A program made the position numbers and the translations under genes. Below the pieces are notes generated by a model. The model did not search any database and was not told the origin of the DNA. It worked only from the letters and a program-made list of their open reading frames with translations. DNA of 64,000 nt, taken from assembly GCA_963932465.1 (NCBI GenBank), contig OZ010794.1, positions 440,759,502 through 440,823,501 on the forward strand. Reading direction: 5' to 3'. Of this stretch, positions 47,501 through 58,472 are shown piece by piece. Each line of letters opens with the position of its first letter. The stretch's first letter is position 1. The DNA comes from Maratus speciosus. Taxonomy: Eukaryota > Arthropoda > Arachnida > Araneae > Salticidae.

Positions 47501-47550
47501 CACTTGGCATATTTCAAATATTACGCGAGCAAAGCCGCGGGGTTTGCTAG
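44526..47550 (+). mobile_element. Helitron, second of the head-to-tail pair
   Basis: It starts TCATATTATAAAGAGG directly after the CTAG of the first copy and ends with the same hairpin and CTAG|T at 47550. The two copies align along their whole length with scattered differences. This one is longer, partly because of a ~100-bp internal duplication near 45050-45190 (ggtataaaggatttctaaga occurs three times, near 45053, 45144 and 45451). No ORF. Confidence 0.85.
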
Positions 47551-48066
47551 TAGTTTTATAAGAATTATTGTTAATCATAGATCAAGGATGACATTTTAAA
47601 GATAATTTTTAGATTTTCGATTGACTTCTTTCGCCTGATCAATCAATGGAAGAATGGCAATTAAAAGAAAAACTATTTATTTATAATTTTGTTGCTATTT
47701 AATTTCAGCGGATTTCATTTTTCTCCATTATAGGACATATCATTTTAGCAGTCATGTTAGTTTACTTCTAAAACTTAAAAGGAAGGAAATAGAATAAAAA
47801 CTCAGTAGCACTGACTTTATTTGATCAACTACTGGCGGGATCACCCTATAACATTAAAAGTTGTTATCTAGGCTATAAAAGCCGATGGCGCATTGCAGTA
47901 TGCCGCTCGTATCTTTACGTATGTCCAAACCTTACAGGAGGAATTATACGATTATATAAGGAGGTTATATTAGAAGTCTATGGTCCAAACCGTCCATGTC
48001 TTTAAGGGTTAATATTTCGGCTAATTACCGGCAATTTTTTTCGAAAAGCATTATCAACAATCCATA

Positions 48067-48318
48067 GGTACACTGTAAAAAAAAACGGACTAAAATGCGG
48101 AAATACTACTGACAATCGAGACGCCAGTACTATTTCCGTATTTTAACGGAACTTTTTCCCGGTAAATTACAGAAACATTTACGTTTTTTTGCATTTAAGG
48201 GGGGAAACTTCCGTTAAAATACGGAAACAGTACTGGCGTCTCGATTGCCAGTAGTATTTCTGTACTTTAGCCCGTTTTTTTTTTGTTTGTTTGTTTGTTT
48301 GTTTTTTAACAGTGTACC
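48067..48318. mobile_element. Palindromic MITE (252 bp)
   Basis: The ends are GGTACACTGT and ACAGTGTACC. The arms continue with 'aatcgagacgccagtact' and 'agtactggcgtctcgatt', so nearly the whole element folds back. A (tttg)n run lies near the right end. The 76-codon minus-strand frame crosses it and is not a gene. Confidence 0.85.
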
Positions 48319-48839
48319 TCCAGCGCTCTTCAACTCCTTTGCTGAACGCCCGCAAATCGAAATTTGTGTGTAACGGGAAAATGCGATTTTCTCAGAAACT
48401 ATGTGACCTAAGGTAATCGCTATAGTTTTCCTGCAAGGTTTCAATTTACTTCTACTACCCCTAAGTTTTTCATAATTTTATTTTTAGTAGATTCGGAAAT
48501 TGAGGGGTGGGGGGATATATTTTTGCATAACATTTTCGACGATATCTCTGAAAATATAATACCTAAAATTAAAAGAAGTGTATTTTTGAGTTCGCCGTTA
48601 CGAATGCTTTCCCACGATACCCCACACGATATACAAAGAAAAAAATTTTTTTTTTTTCAAGTAACTTAATTAGACCCTCTACATTTTTTCTAAATATATT
48701 TGTGAATGGTTAATAATTTATAAATATGTGGGCCAATAGCCTTTATTACTTCAGCCAATTTGAACTTTCCACGTTCCAAAGATTATGAGTAAAGTGGCCG
48801 TGACAGACGGACAAGAGTGATCTTATAATGGTTCCGTTT

Positions 48840-49350
48840 TTAACACTTTCACACAAAGTTGAAAAGTGTTTATGCTTTCGGTTTGTCTGTCCGTCTGTCC
48901 GCACTCTAACTCTCGTAAATATACTGGGATTACCCTGAAATTTTTGGATGTTATTAAGGTTCCCCACAGCACGATCCCTACTTCAAGTGAAGTTTGTAGC
49001 TTGTTTAGTTCATTTACACAGGGACAGGACAGTCAAAAGTATTCCGTTACATTACGGCCAATGGGAAGAAATCGTTTCAAATGATTTTTAATGATGTTAC
49101 GCGCTTTCAAGCATAAAATAATAGGTATGCATTTATGAAGGGCATTAAAATAAACATTCTGAAGAATATGCGGTGCAAAAAATACTTATTATTCATTTAG
49201 AGGGCCACACAAAAGAATTCCGTTACATAATGAAAAGGGGGAGGTTTGTTTACGGCGTATTTTAATTATATTAAACTATTTCATATATATAATGAAATTG
49301 ATATACGTCGCTGAAGTTTACTATAGCTATTTGATGTATAATACGAAGTG
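48840..49350 (-). repeat. Fragment of the 20.65-23.23 kb repeat family
   Basis: Shares 'aaagttgaaaagtgttta', 'cggtttgtctgtccgtctgt' and units of the type 'aaaagaattccgttacat' and 'atttttaatgatgttac' with that family. Overlapping small frames on both strands are translated repeat. Confidence 0.7.
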
Positions 49351-49359
49351 CATAGTGTG

Positions 49360-50265
49360 AAGGCGCCTACCTTCACATATTAATATTAAGACCTTTCCTC
49401 TTTCCCCCCTTTAAAATTACATTTTTTTTAAATTCTTAAATTTAATTATCTGTCTGCATTCGGATTCAATCTGTTTTTAGCGCTCTTTTCCCTTCATAAA
49501 TTAAGCATTCAATTCTCAGTCTCTTTAATATTTTAACCGCAGCGCACTGCAGTTAAAAGAAAAGAAATCATTTCCTTTTCTCGCCTAATAACTGGATTCT
49601 AATTTTCATCCTTCTGCCTTAGTTTGATGATATGCAGAAATTAGTCAGACATATTACTTCTACATTTTTAGCCGTTGGTCCAGATGTTAGATAGATGTGT
49701 CATTTCAGTTATTAACTCTGTCTTTATTTTGTTTTTGTTTTTTTAACGTGCTCTTTCGGCCGCTTCAATCCCATGAGAACTTTAGCAACCCCTATAGAAT
49801 GTCTTTCGCGGTTTATGAGCTAGAATTCCTACACAGCCATTGGCGTTAAATATTTCTTATTAATCTTTTACATTCCTCATTCAATTTCAATTATTGTACT
49901 TTGACCACATGTCCCTCTCTCTCTTTAATCTCGCCATATAGTATAGGTATTTGGCGAAATTGTGTATGTACGCTTGACAACACTCGAGATTTCGAGAATT
50001 GAGTCAGACTAGCTTCTGAACTCGCATGATGTGAATAAAAAGAAATGTAACTCTTCGCTCCCTTCTCCAACATTGGCCGTGTAATTCTCGGCCGGTGGTG
50101 GAAACGATCCCGGTGCACAATAAAGACCTTCAGAAAATTTCTGCCTTCTATTATCTCAGCAGTTCCTTGCCTCCTTAAAATAATTAACAATTGATTTTTT
50201 GCCTTAGAGTCAGTATTGAAGCTTAGCAAAATGAACCACCTGTGCAACAACAAACAACTACTTTA
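49360..50265. promoter_or_regulatory. Single-copy segment between repeat fragments, candidate regulatory DNA
   Basis: About 0.9 kb of higher-complexity sequence without relatives in the window, flanked by fragments of one repeat family. It contains an E-box (cacctg), 'gcggtttatgag', 'tttggcgaaattg' and the palindromic 'ctcgagatttcgag'. The 120-codon minus-strand frame at 49891-50253 lacks any recognisable domain and is not supported as a gene, though an unknown exon cannot be excluded. Confidence 0.3.
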
Positions 50266-50269
50266 CACA

Positions 50270-50900
50270 TAGCATTTACAGGGACACACAAAATATTCCA
50301 GATACTATATTGTGTCTGAAGTACTGAACATAAGCGATGATGAATTTTTAATTATGATATGCACTTTCATGTTTCACTGTATTTATGCATACTATACTGT
50401 ATGCATAAATGCTATAGTTAATATACAGGGCTATACAAAAGAATTCGTAAGGGCTACTGAGTATGAGCATAAAGTGCTTAAAGGTGGTTTTTAAAAAGGT
50501 TATGCATTTTTACACTGAACTGCATTTGGTTTACTAAGAAATGTTTGTAGAATATAGATAAAATGATACACAGGGTCACGCAAAGAACAGGATACATAAC
50601 CGTGTATGGATGATAATATCTGGAAATGGGATTTCAGTAGTTTGAAGAGTGTTTTACTTTAAATTAAATTTTAGTTAAATAGTGGTGTGTAATATAGGTA
50701 CTATTGGCTATGGACGGTAACTGCTGAAATCAATTTTTTAAATGTTTTATGCGTTTTCTAAAATGTTTACTTGGTTATCATATTTACCTTATTTCCCTAA
50801 ATAACGAAGATTTGTTAAAGCATTCAGGAAGTGTTGGAAAGTGTTTCATAATCTATGATGCTTAACGCATGATTTTTCTTTCTTGTTACTTTTTAAGTAC
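50270..50900 (+). repeat. Fragment of the 20.65-23.23 kb repeat family
   Basis: Includes 'tttacagggacacacaaaa', 'tacagggctatacaaaagaa', 'aggaagtgttggaaagtgtt' and the terminal 'gcatgatttttctttcttg', all matching the right arm of the large inverted repeat. Confidence 0.7.
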
Positions 50901-51672
50901 GGGACCCTAAAAACACCAAAAATCAGTGTTTGATTTTAATTTTTCATTAATAAATTATCTACATTCATCTTAAATCAGTTCGAGTGATATTTCAATATCG
51001 TGAAGTTTGTAACTAATTTTATACAGTCACCTGGAACCAGTAAGTGGTTAAAATGTCCCGTGCGAATTAATTTTTCTTCGAACACTTTGGTATTTTACTG
51101 GCACGCTAATTATTTTATTTTTTAAATAAGTGGGTATCCATTTACAAAACAAAGATTAATTACCTAAGTTATAGTCGTCAAAAGCAATATTCAGTGCAAA
51201 AATCGAAAAATCTCGCCCAACATGCCTAAAACAATTGCTGTAATTTTAGTACTATGTGACGTATATATCAAAACGAACAGAGTCAATAGATCTGTACATT
51301 TTAAAAGCTGGGATTATATTAAACTCTTCGTTGCAGAGGTACCCAAATGGTTACTTCTATTCTTTTCCTCATAAAAACTAAACTGTTTGAATTTTTTTAC
51401 GTTTTTACTTTACTTCTGTACAGTTGAATGTTTTTTTGCTTTAAAACAAAACCAATAAATGTCAGCACTGATGAATATTCCCTCATAAAATAAATGTTAT
51501 TTTCATCGAGTTTCCCAAGAAATGTTCATGATTATTTAATTTAAACGCTTTAGGATTTAAAAAAAATGTTGAGTGTTACCTGATTATTTACTTGTTTAAA
51601 GACATATCTACAACATACGACATCATATACATTTTGTCACAATTTTGTCATTGCGTAAATTTAGGTTATATT
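50901..51672. other. AT-rich spacer, no gene seen
   Basis: No TIR, Pol III box or plausible exon recognised. Confidence 0.4.
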
Positions 51673-51964
51673 TGAGAGGCTCACAAGTCACAACCATAGT
51701 AGACCAAGTCCATTTTGAAAAAAAAAAAAAAAAAAAAAAAATGAGATAGTCCATTTAGAAGGTGCAGAAAATCTGTTTTGTCTACTCTCACAAGTGAACC
51801 AAGTCTGTTTTCACATACTTTCTCATATATAGCATCTATTTACAAACTTGGTTCACTGTGGCAGTGAATAAAACAGATTTTATGACCTTCTAAATGAACT
51901 GTCTGCATTTTTTTTTTTTTTTTTTTCAAAATGAACTTGGTCTACTATGGTTGTGAGCCCCTCA
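51673..51964. mobile_element. Palindromic MITE (292 bp) with poly(A)/poly(T) arms
   Basis: The ends are TGAGAGGCTCACAA and TTGTGAGCCCCTCA. Inside, 'caaccatagtagaccaagtc' is mirrored by 'ggtctactatggttg'. A poly(A) on the left pairs with a poly(T) on the right, followed by 'gtccatttagaaggt' and 'accttctaaatgaac'. No ORF. Confidence 0.8.
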
Positions 51965-52168
51965 TTTGTAGTGTTATTTTACGCCTGAAGAGGTTAAAGT
52001 AATCATTGGTTTTCAATCATTGGGAAGTCGCATGGAACATTTTGAAATAAGAAGATAATAATACATATTATTTTCTTAAAGATTTTTTTAATCCAGAAAA
52101 TGTATATATTTTATTTCAAAACAAGCTGTATACATGTATAAAATGCTGGTTTTGGTCTCAGTAATATT

Positions 52169-53615
52169 AGTCCAGGCAATAGAGACCGTATAGGGGCTCT
52201 ACCTAGCAAAATTCATGGTAGTTCTGGAAAAAGGCTTACTATATGTTTTTTGGGTCGCTGAATCCGAATTTTTAACTTCCCACCAAAATTTCCCCCGGCA
52301 ACCCCCCAAAAAAGGTTTTTATTAAAAAAATCAATTTTTTTATTGCTTTAGGGGAAAAGTATCTAGAAATTCAGAAAGTAGACAAAGTTTGCAACAAATT
52401 AGATGTATAATATTATGACTTAAGATAAAGGTGAAGGGGGGATCTGCTTCGGAACACGCGGGCGGTGCTGCGTGAACTAAGTTGTGCAATTCCACTTAAT
52501 CACTCACACGTTTACATTCGCCCACCCATCTCCCCTCCGAACTTTCTTTATAAGGTTTACTTGAAGTATTTTGGTTCGCTGAATCCGAATTTTTAACTTC
52601 CCCCCAAAATTTACCCCCAAAACCCCCAATAAATAGTTGTTTTTAACTTAAATTTCTTATTGTTTTAGGGTAAAAGCATTACGAAATTCAGAAACTAGAC
52701 GACAAAATTTGCAACAAATAGGATACATGACATTATGACGTAGGATGAACGGGGAGGGTGAGGGCTGCCTCTGAACATGCACTGCGACGCTAAGTGCACT
52801 AAGTTATGAAGTCCAGGCAATAGGGATTTTATCTGGAAAAATTAATACTAGTTCTGGATTTCGACTCACTTTATGTTTTTTGGGTCGCTGAATCCGAATT
52901 TATAACTTCCCACCAAAATGTCCCCCGGCAATCCCCCCAAAAATTGATTTTTTGAAAAAATTTGGTTTTTGAGAAAAGCGCGCGGGGAATGTTCCGAGGC
53001 AGCCCTCTCTCTCCCCGTTTATCCTGCGTCATAATGTCATATATCCTATTTGTTGCAAATTTTGTCTAGTTTCTGAATCTCGAAATGCTTTTCCCCTAAA
53101 ACAATAAGAAATTTAAGTTAAAAACAACTATTTTGGGGGGTTTTCGGGGGGGGGGGGAATTTGGGTGTAAGTTGAAAATTCGGATTCAGCTACCCAAAAA
53201 ACTTAATGTAAACCTTATAAGGAAAGTTCGGAGGGGAGATGGGAGGGAGAATGTAAACGTGTGAGTGGTTAAGTGAAATTGTGCAACTTAGTCCACGCAG
53301 CACAGCGCGCATGTTCCGAGGCAGATCCCCCCTTCCCCTTCATCCTAAGTCAAAATGTCATATATCTAATTTGTTGCAAATTTTGTCTACTTTCTGAATT
53401 TCTAGATACTTTTTCCCTAAAACAATAAAAAAATTGATTTTTTTTAATAAAAACCTTTTTTGGGGGGGGCTTTTTACCAAAATTTGGGGGAGTTGCCGGA
53501 GGAAATTTTGGTGGGAAGTTAAAAATTCGGATTCAGCGACCCAAAAAACATAAAGTAAGCCGATTTCCTGAACTACCATTAATTTTGCTAGGTAAAATTC
53601 CCTATTGCCTGGACT
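52169..53615. mobile_element. Foldback element (1.45 kb) with duplicated end
   Basis: The left end AGTCCAGGCAATAG and right end CTATTGCCTGGACT are inverted. Long internal arms mirror each other (gggtcgctgaatccgaattt, tctcccctccgaactttctt, ctaatttgttgcaaa). The left-end sequence occurs again at 52811, which suggests one copy inserted in or recombined with another. GC-rich 'ccccccggcaacc'-type stretches and G-runs near 53137-53160 may disturb assembly. The 73-codon minus-strand frame is translated repeat. Confidence 0.8.
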
Positions 53616-53702
53616 ATATTGTTAGACTAGATTAATTTTCACACAATTATTCTAATTGGTAAAGAAATCATATTAGATGTAAATTTCCAACTGGGCGAAA
53701 AA

Positions 53703-53777
53703 TGTCCGGACCAGGATTCGAACCCGGGACCTCCTGGCTGAAGCCGCCAGTACTCTGCCATCTGAGCTATCCCGGAC
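53703..53777 (-). tRNA. tRNA-like unit 1 (SINE-type, anticodon uncertain)
   Basis: Acceptor GTCCGGG pairs with TCCGGAC. The D arm is GCTC/GAGT, anticodon stem CTGGC/GCCAG and T arm CCGGG-TTCGAAT-CCTGG. The A box (tagctcagatgg) and B box (ggttcgaatcc) fit Pol III consensus. The loop GGCTTCA has no U33 and there is one extra base before the D stem, so a functional isoacceptor cannot be named; CUU would be the formal anticodon. Confidence 0.6.
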
Positions 53778-53980
53778 GATTCTGGTCGAACTCTTTCACC
53801 CAGCTAACCTTGAAGATTACAGCATCTGGTCTGAAACCTGGTTCAGCTCAACAGAATAAATCTCAGGTAATGGAACTCCAGAAATCGCTGGATACGAAAT
53901 TACACTAGATTAATTTTCACACAATTATTCTAATTGGTAAAGAAATCATATTAGATGTAAATTTCCAACTGGGCGAAAAA

Positions 53981-54055
53981 TGTCCGGGCCAGGATTCGAA
54001 CCCGGGACCTCCTGGCTGAAGCCGCCAGTACTCTGCCATCTGAGCTATCCCGGAC
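53981..54055 (-). tRNA. tRNA-like unit 2
   Basis: Same as unit 1 except for a base change in the 3' acceptor region (gtccgggcc instead of gtccggacc), which gives TCCTGGCCCGGAC on the tRNA strand. Confidence 0.6.
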
Positions 54056-54258
54056 GATTCTGGTCGAACTCTTTCACCCAGCTAACCTTGAAGATTACAG
54101 CATCTGGTCTGAAACCTGGTTCAGCTCAACAGAATAAATCTCAGGTAATGGAACTCCAGAAATCGCTGGGTACGAAATTACACTAGATTAATTTTCACAC
54201 AATTATTCTAATTGGTAAAGAAATCATATTAGATGTAAATTTCCAACTGGGCGAAAAA

Positions 54259-54333
54259 TGTCCGGACCAGGATTCGAACCCGGGACCTCCTGGCTGAAGC
54301 CGCCAGTACTCTGCCATCTGAGCTATCCCGGAC
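54259..54333 (-). tRNA. tRNA-like unit 3
   Basis: Identical in the tRNA-like part to unit 1. Its upstream spacer is cut at about 54380 by the inversion junction. Confidence 0.6.
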
Positions 54334-54414
54334 GATTCTGGTCGAACTCTTTCACCCAGCTAACCTTGAAGATTACAGTTCTTCAGACAAGAGTTCAAGA
54401 GTTCGACCAGAATC

Positions 54415-54489
54415 GTCCGGAATAGCTCAGATGGCAGAGTACTGGCGGCTTCAGCCAGGAGGTCCCGGATTCGAATCCTGGTCCGGACA
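54415..54489 (+). tRNA. tRNA-like unit 4 (inverted group, mutated)
   Basis: Opposite orientation. Carries changes in the acceptor (gtccggaat) and T arm (cccggattcgaatcctgg), so its B box ggattcgaatcc is weaker than in the others. Confidence 0.55.
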
Positions 54490-54692
54490 TTTTTCGCCCA
54501 GTTGTAAATTTACATCTAATATGATTTCTTTACCAATTAGAATAATTGTGTGAAAATTAATCTAGTGTAATTTCGTATCCAGCGATTTCTGGAGTTCCAT
54601 TACCTGAGATTTATTCTGTTGAGCTGAACCAGGTTTCAGACCAGATGCTGTAATCTTCAAGGTTAGCTGGGTGAAAGAGTTCGACCAGAATC

Positions 54693-54767
54693 GTCCGGGA
54701 TAGCTCAGATGGCAGAGTACTGGCGGCTTCAGCCAGGAGGTCCCGGGTTCGAATCCTGGTCCGGACA
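54693..54767 (+). tRNA. tRNA-like unit 5 (inverted group)
   Basis: Same sequence as units 1 and 3, in plus orientation. It is followed by 'acatttttcgcccagttgg' and the right 11-bp direct repeat. Confidence 0.6.
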
Positions 54768-54984
54768 TTTTTCGCCCAGTTGGAAATTTACATCTAATAT
54801 ATTGTTAGAGCTTTTAAACGAAACGAGAAAATTTTTAATTTGAACGGTCACCATTTCTTTATTTATTTTTCCTGTAATGGTTAACATGGGCAAAGCCACG
54901 TGGTTCTGCTAGTAACTCTATAAAAATAAACCAAAGTAAAGAAAAGCATAAACAGCATAAAATTTTTACCATTTAACTGTTTTA

Positions 54985-55164
54985 CACTAGAACGGCGATG
55001 AGAGGTCATTTTGACCCGTACCAGATGTATACATGTCGATTCGAACCAGAAATTTCTTCAGCAAATATGTGAAATACACAAAAATAAGTTATATAGTTTT
55101 AAATAAAAATTCTGGTATTAAACATTTTTATTAAACTTGAGTAATATTTCCCGCCGTTCTAGTG
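54985..55164. mobile_element. Small piggyBac-type MITE (180 bp)
   Basis: The ends are CACTAGAACGGCG and CGCCGTTCTAGTG. TTAA follows at 55165-55168, and the left site reads TTTA, one base off. The internal 'aggtcattttgacccgt' is a phrase common near piggyBac-type ends. No coding capacity. Confidence 0.75.
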
Positions 55165-55168
55165 TTAA

Positions 55169-55526
55169 ATGTTTCGTAATAGGTGATTCTACTTCAAAAC
55201 AAAATTAATGAAAGAAAAGTTAGGAGCAATAGCTGTAAAGTTGTATGTTGCTGCTACAGCTTTTTCTCCTTTCTACCTCCTTTCCCCCACCCCGGCTCAA
55301 GATTGAAAGAAATGCTCTTTTATGAACCTTTATTAAAACCAATAAATACTACATTTATACTGATCATTTGTGCTATTCATTACGTCAGATTTTACACATA
55401 TTTATTAAACACTATACCTTATAGGCATGTAACACAATGAAACTGTTCATATAATGAGTAACAATAGTTCAAAACCACTCCCATATGAAAATCCTGGCTG
55501 CACCACTGTGTGATATTGAATACTTT

Positions 55527-55562
<36 letters not shown>

Positions 55563-57100
55563 AATCCTTCAAAACCTCACTGCCTCTGTATAATTTTTTA
55601 TTTCAATAAATCATATACATGGTTTAAATCTCCGCTTCATGATTATCTGTGTTAGCAGATTAGCAGTTGCTTTCTGATAAAATAATCAACTGATTACACA
55701 GATCCCTCATAGCATGCATGGTCACAGTGACGTCATTGTGACGTCACTGTAAGTCACTGTGGTCACGTCACATCTGTGACCAAAATGCCACCACTCAGTT
55801 ATGTCACATTGTGACTGAGATGTGAACTTCTTAGAAAACTTTAAAAAATTACAAAAATTATTAAAAACATGTTATTTACTGTAAAAAATATTTTTCTGCC
55901 GGATTTAAAATTTTTTTAAACCGTGGTCCAAGTTGCCTCTGTGCCTCTAACCAAAACTTTTTATTTTCATATAACATAAAATGTAATTAATTCATCAGCG
56001 ACACAAAAAGATTTCCTAATTATGCGAATTTGATATTATTAAAAAAATGTTTTAGGCAAACAGACCTCGACTTATCTTTTATAAAGATATTTGTAAATGA
56101 TCATCTGTTATACTAGAAGTTTCTCAAAGAGTAGTCGAAACATTTCTGTGGTTTCAAACTAAAAACTTTCTATTACAGTTACGTCTGCAGCTTTTAATGA
56201 GCACGCAGAAAGCGTCTTCAAAGTTTAGTCATATATGCATTTCTTGCTTTATAATTTGCATTCAAGTCATTTTTTTTCCTCTTAGTGTTTCACTATTTTA
56301 AGTAACATTTTTTTTTTTTATTCTACTTCTTTCAGACGTTTAAAATAAAATTGACATTTTCCGAATATAAAATTAATGTACAAAATTTATGCAAAGCCCA
56401 TGACATAATTAATTATTCATATTTTATTTTTTTTTTGTTTTCAAAATATATCTTTAAAAATTATTTTACAAAATGTTTTATTCTACAGAAAATTAATATT
56501 AAGAGAATGACAGATTGACAAAGAAAAACTCATCTCTTCTCGATAATCTTGTTGTAATTTTTAAGAAGATATTTTGTATATATTACCTCTGATACAAATT
56601 TTACTTTTAAAAAAAGGAGGGGGGCATCATTATTACCATTAAATTAATTTGTACACATTTTGAAAAATTAAGCAATGTTTTATCTAGTAAACTCTAATTA
56701 TGGATAATATTATTATTATAATTTACGTAAATGAAACTTTACAATTCAATAAAACTGATAAAAATAAAAGGTGAAATACAATAAAACATTTTCAAACAGG
56801 AAATTGAATTAGAGACAATTTGATAAAATTATTACGCATTTAATTTCCTTCCGAAGCTGTTGTATAGAAAAACAAATAAAACTGAAAACATCTGCTTCCA
56901 ACTTCGAAACTTAAAAATCGTCTGCACCTGCACTATTTCAGTTGTTACGACTCGACCGCAGAATAACGAATAAAAGTAACAGTGAAACTTTTTAGAATAA
57001 ACGTGGGAAGTTCTGTGGACACTGGACAGCATAGACGTGTTGACACGGATTTAAAAACTGAAACAAGAACGTTCTCAGGATCCAAGTTAGTTCAACTAAC
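55169..57100. other. Mostly single-copy AT-rich DNA, with a GTCAC-rich patch at 55.72-55.83 kb
   Basis: The patch at 55720-55830 is made of gtcac/gtgacgtca words (ggtcacagtgacgtcattgt and similar), like the interior of the 4430-5295 element and the repeat at 62.1-62.6 kb. A poly(T) of about 28 lies at 55531. The 85-codon plus-strand frame at 55183 and the 66-codon minus-strand frame at 56832 have no domain. The region 56.9-57.14 kb could be the promoter and 5' UTR of the candidate exon that follows. Confidence 0.4.
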
Positions 57101-57145
57101 AAAATATAAACCCGAGAAAATTACGGTAGCTTTGACTTGTTGAAG

Positions 57146-57233
57146 ATGATTCAAGCCATTGCTATCGTACTTATTATCGGATTTAATTGGTTCCCCAAAA
57201 TCAAAATATCACGTACAATGTCAATGAAATTAG
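57146..57233 (+). CDS. Candidate signal-peptide exon of an unknown secreted protein
   Basis: ATG at 57146 opens 29 codons. Residues 4-13 form a hydrophobic core (AIAIVLIIGF), followed by a short basic stretch, and the frame reaches a good donor (AG|GTATGT at 57234), leaving phase 1. Single first exons carrying only a signal peptide are common in arthropod secreted peptides. About 6.4 kb downstream an ORF can be joined in phase (63695-63861). No family is recognised. The n-region lacks a positive charge and the exon is AT-rich, so chance remains possible. Confidence 0.3.
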
Positions 57234-57240
57234 GTATGTA

Positions 57241-57480
57241 AAAATATTATTTTCCCTGTTTGCCTTTTTTTAATCACAACAATTTTAGTTAGCTTCTCAT
57301 AAACATGCTGTAGAACATAAATATTTCATTACATTTATTTTTTATTTTGTTGAAATATCTAAAATATTATTTTCCCTGTTTGCTTTTTTTTAATTACAAT
57401 GATTTTAGTTATCTTCTAATAAACATGTTATAGAACACAAATATTTCATTGCATTTATTTTTTATTTTGTTAAAATATCT
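57241..57480 (+). repeat. 120-bp tandem duplication (two copies)
   Basis: 57241-57360 and 57361-57480 align end to end with few differences, both starting aaaatattattttccctgt. They lie just inside the putative intron after the candidate exon. Confidence 0.9.
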
Positions 57481-58472
57481 AACTTCCTTTTCAACAGCTT
57501 TGATCAGATTATTAAAATTAGTGATTTAAGTGATTTAGTGATTTAAAATTAGTGATATAACATTTTAATCTGGTTTATTTTCTTATTTAAATATTTGGTT
57601 AAAACCACATGGTGTCATAAGTATGAAAGTATATGGACAAGTATTATAATCAATCATTAATATAATTAATAAACATTTAAAGATAATTAAATTATTCGAA
57701 AAAAAGGCTTTTTATGGAATAACATTATTGGCAAACATAATTTTTTTATTTTGTACTAAGTGATGGTCTTAAACAATTTGCATTGCATGTTTTTATTTTA
57801 AAAAAATTGCATCTGCTCAGAAGAGGAATTTATAAAAAATAAGACACAACGGAAACGTATACTATTAAAAGAGATCGTAGATATGTAATGTTAAGAAAAA
57901 ATGATTATTTAATGTATTATTCAACCTGAGAAATGTTTTAAAATCTATAAAGAAATAGTCATAGCGGGTGAAAGCTTTTCAGTTGTTAAACATTTTTACT
58001 GAAATGTTTTCAAAGTGAACTAGAAGTCTGTTGGCAAATGAAAATATAGAATTTACGCAATCAGTAAGTGTTTAAATATGATTTTACTTTAAAAATAACG
58101 CAAATACTTGAACGGTATGAATCTAAAATGTAATAACCATCTTTTATTATTTACTTTTCTTTCTGGATAATTTTATCATTTTATTTCCTGAATGATTTTA
58201 TAGAGATAAATTTCAAAGTATCGATATTATACACTCTTTATAAACAGCGTGATTAAAATGGATTTCTTATTTATAATTACCATAATCTTGTAAATAAAAT
58301 ACTAATAATAATAATGAACCTATGTGTGGCTCTATTTTGTGTTTATGGTCTCAATTTTTATACTTTATTTACATTAAAAAGTAGTTAACCATTTGATACT
58401 GTATTCATTATTTTGTTTTATTGTGTCATATAAAAATAAATATGATTATTTGTATTTCTAATACAATATATA
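57481..58472. other. AT-rich DNA, no gene seen
   Basis: Short local repeats of 'aaaattagtgat' near 57515-57560. Nothing else recognised. Confidence 0.4.

Larger units (their letters stand above)
53616..54809. repeat. Array of five tRNA-like units, 278-bp period, with inversion; flanked by 11-bp direct repeat
   Basis: Three units in one orientation (tRNA starts at 53704, 53982, 54260) are followed, after a junction near 54380-54400, by two in the opposite orientation (54415, 54693). Spacing within each group is exactly 278. ATATTGTTAGA occurs at 53616-53626 and 54799-54809, immediately outside the array, and looks like a target duplication. The left one abuts the foldback element. The ~204-bp spacer is shared by all units (aattttcacacaattattct, gcatctggtctgaaacctgg). 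The three identical 68-codon frames are translated tRNA-like sequence. Confidence 0.85.

Noticed and set aside
49891..50253. 120-codon minus-strand ORF
   Set aside because: No recognisable domain or gene context. It is kept only as part of a candidate unique segment.
53703..54767. Functional lysine tRNA cluster (formal anticodon CUU)
   Set aside because: U33 is missing and the linker before the D stem has an extra base, so a working isoacceptor cannot be claimed.
53702..54768. Three identical 68-codon ORFs
   Set aside because: They are the complement of the tRNA-like units and their spacers, not proteins.
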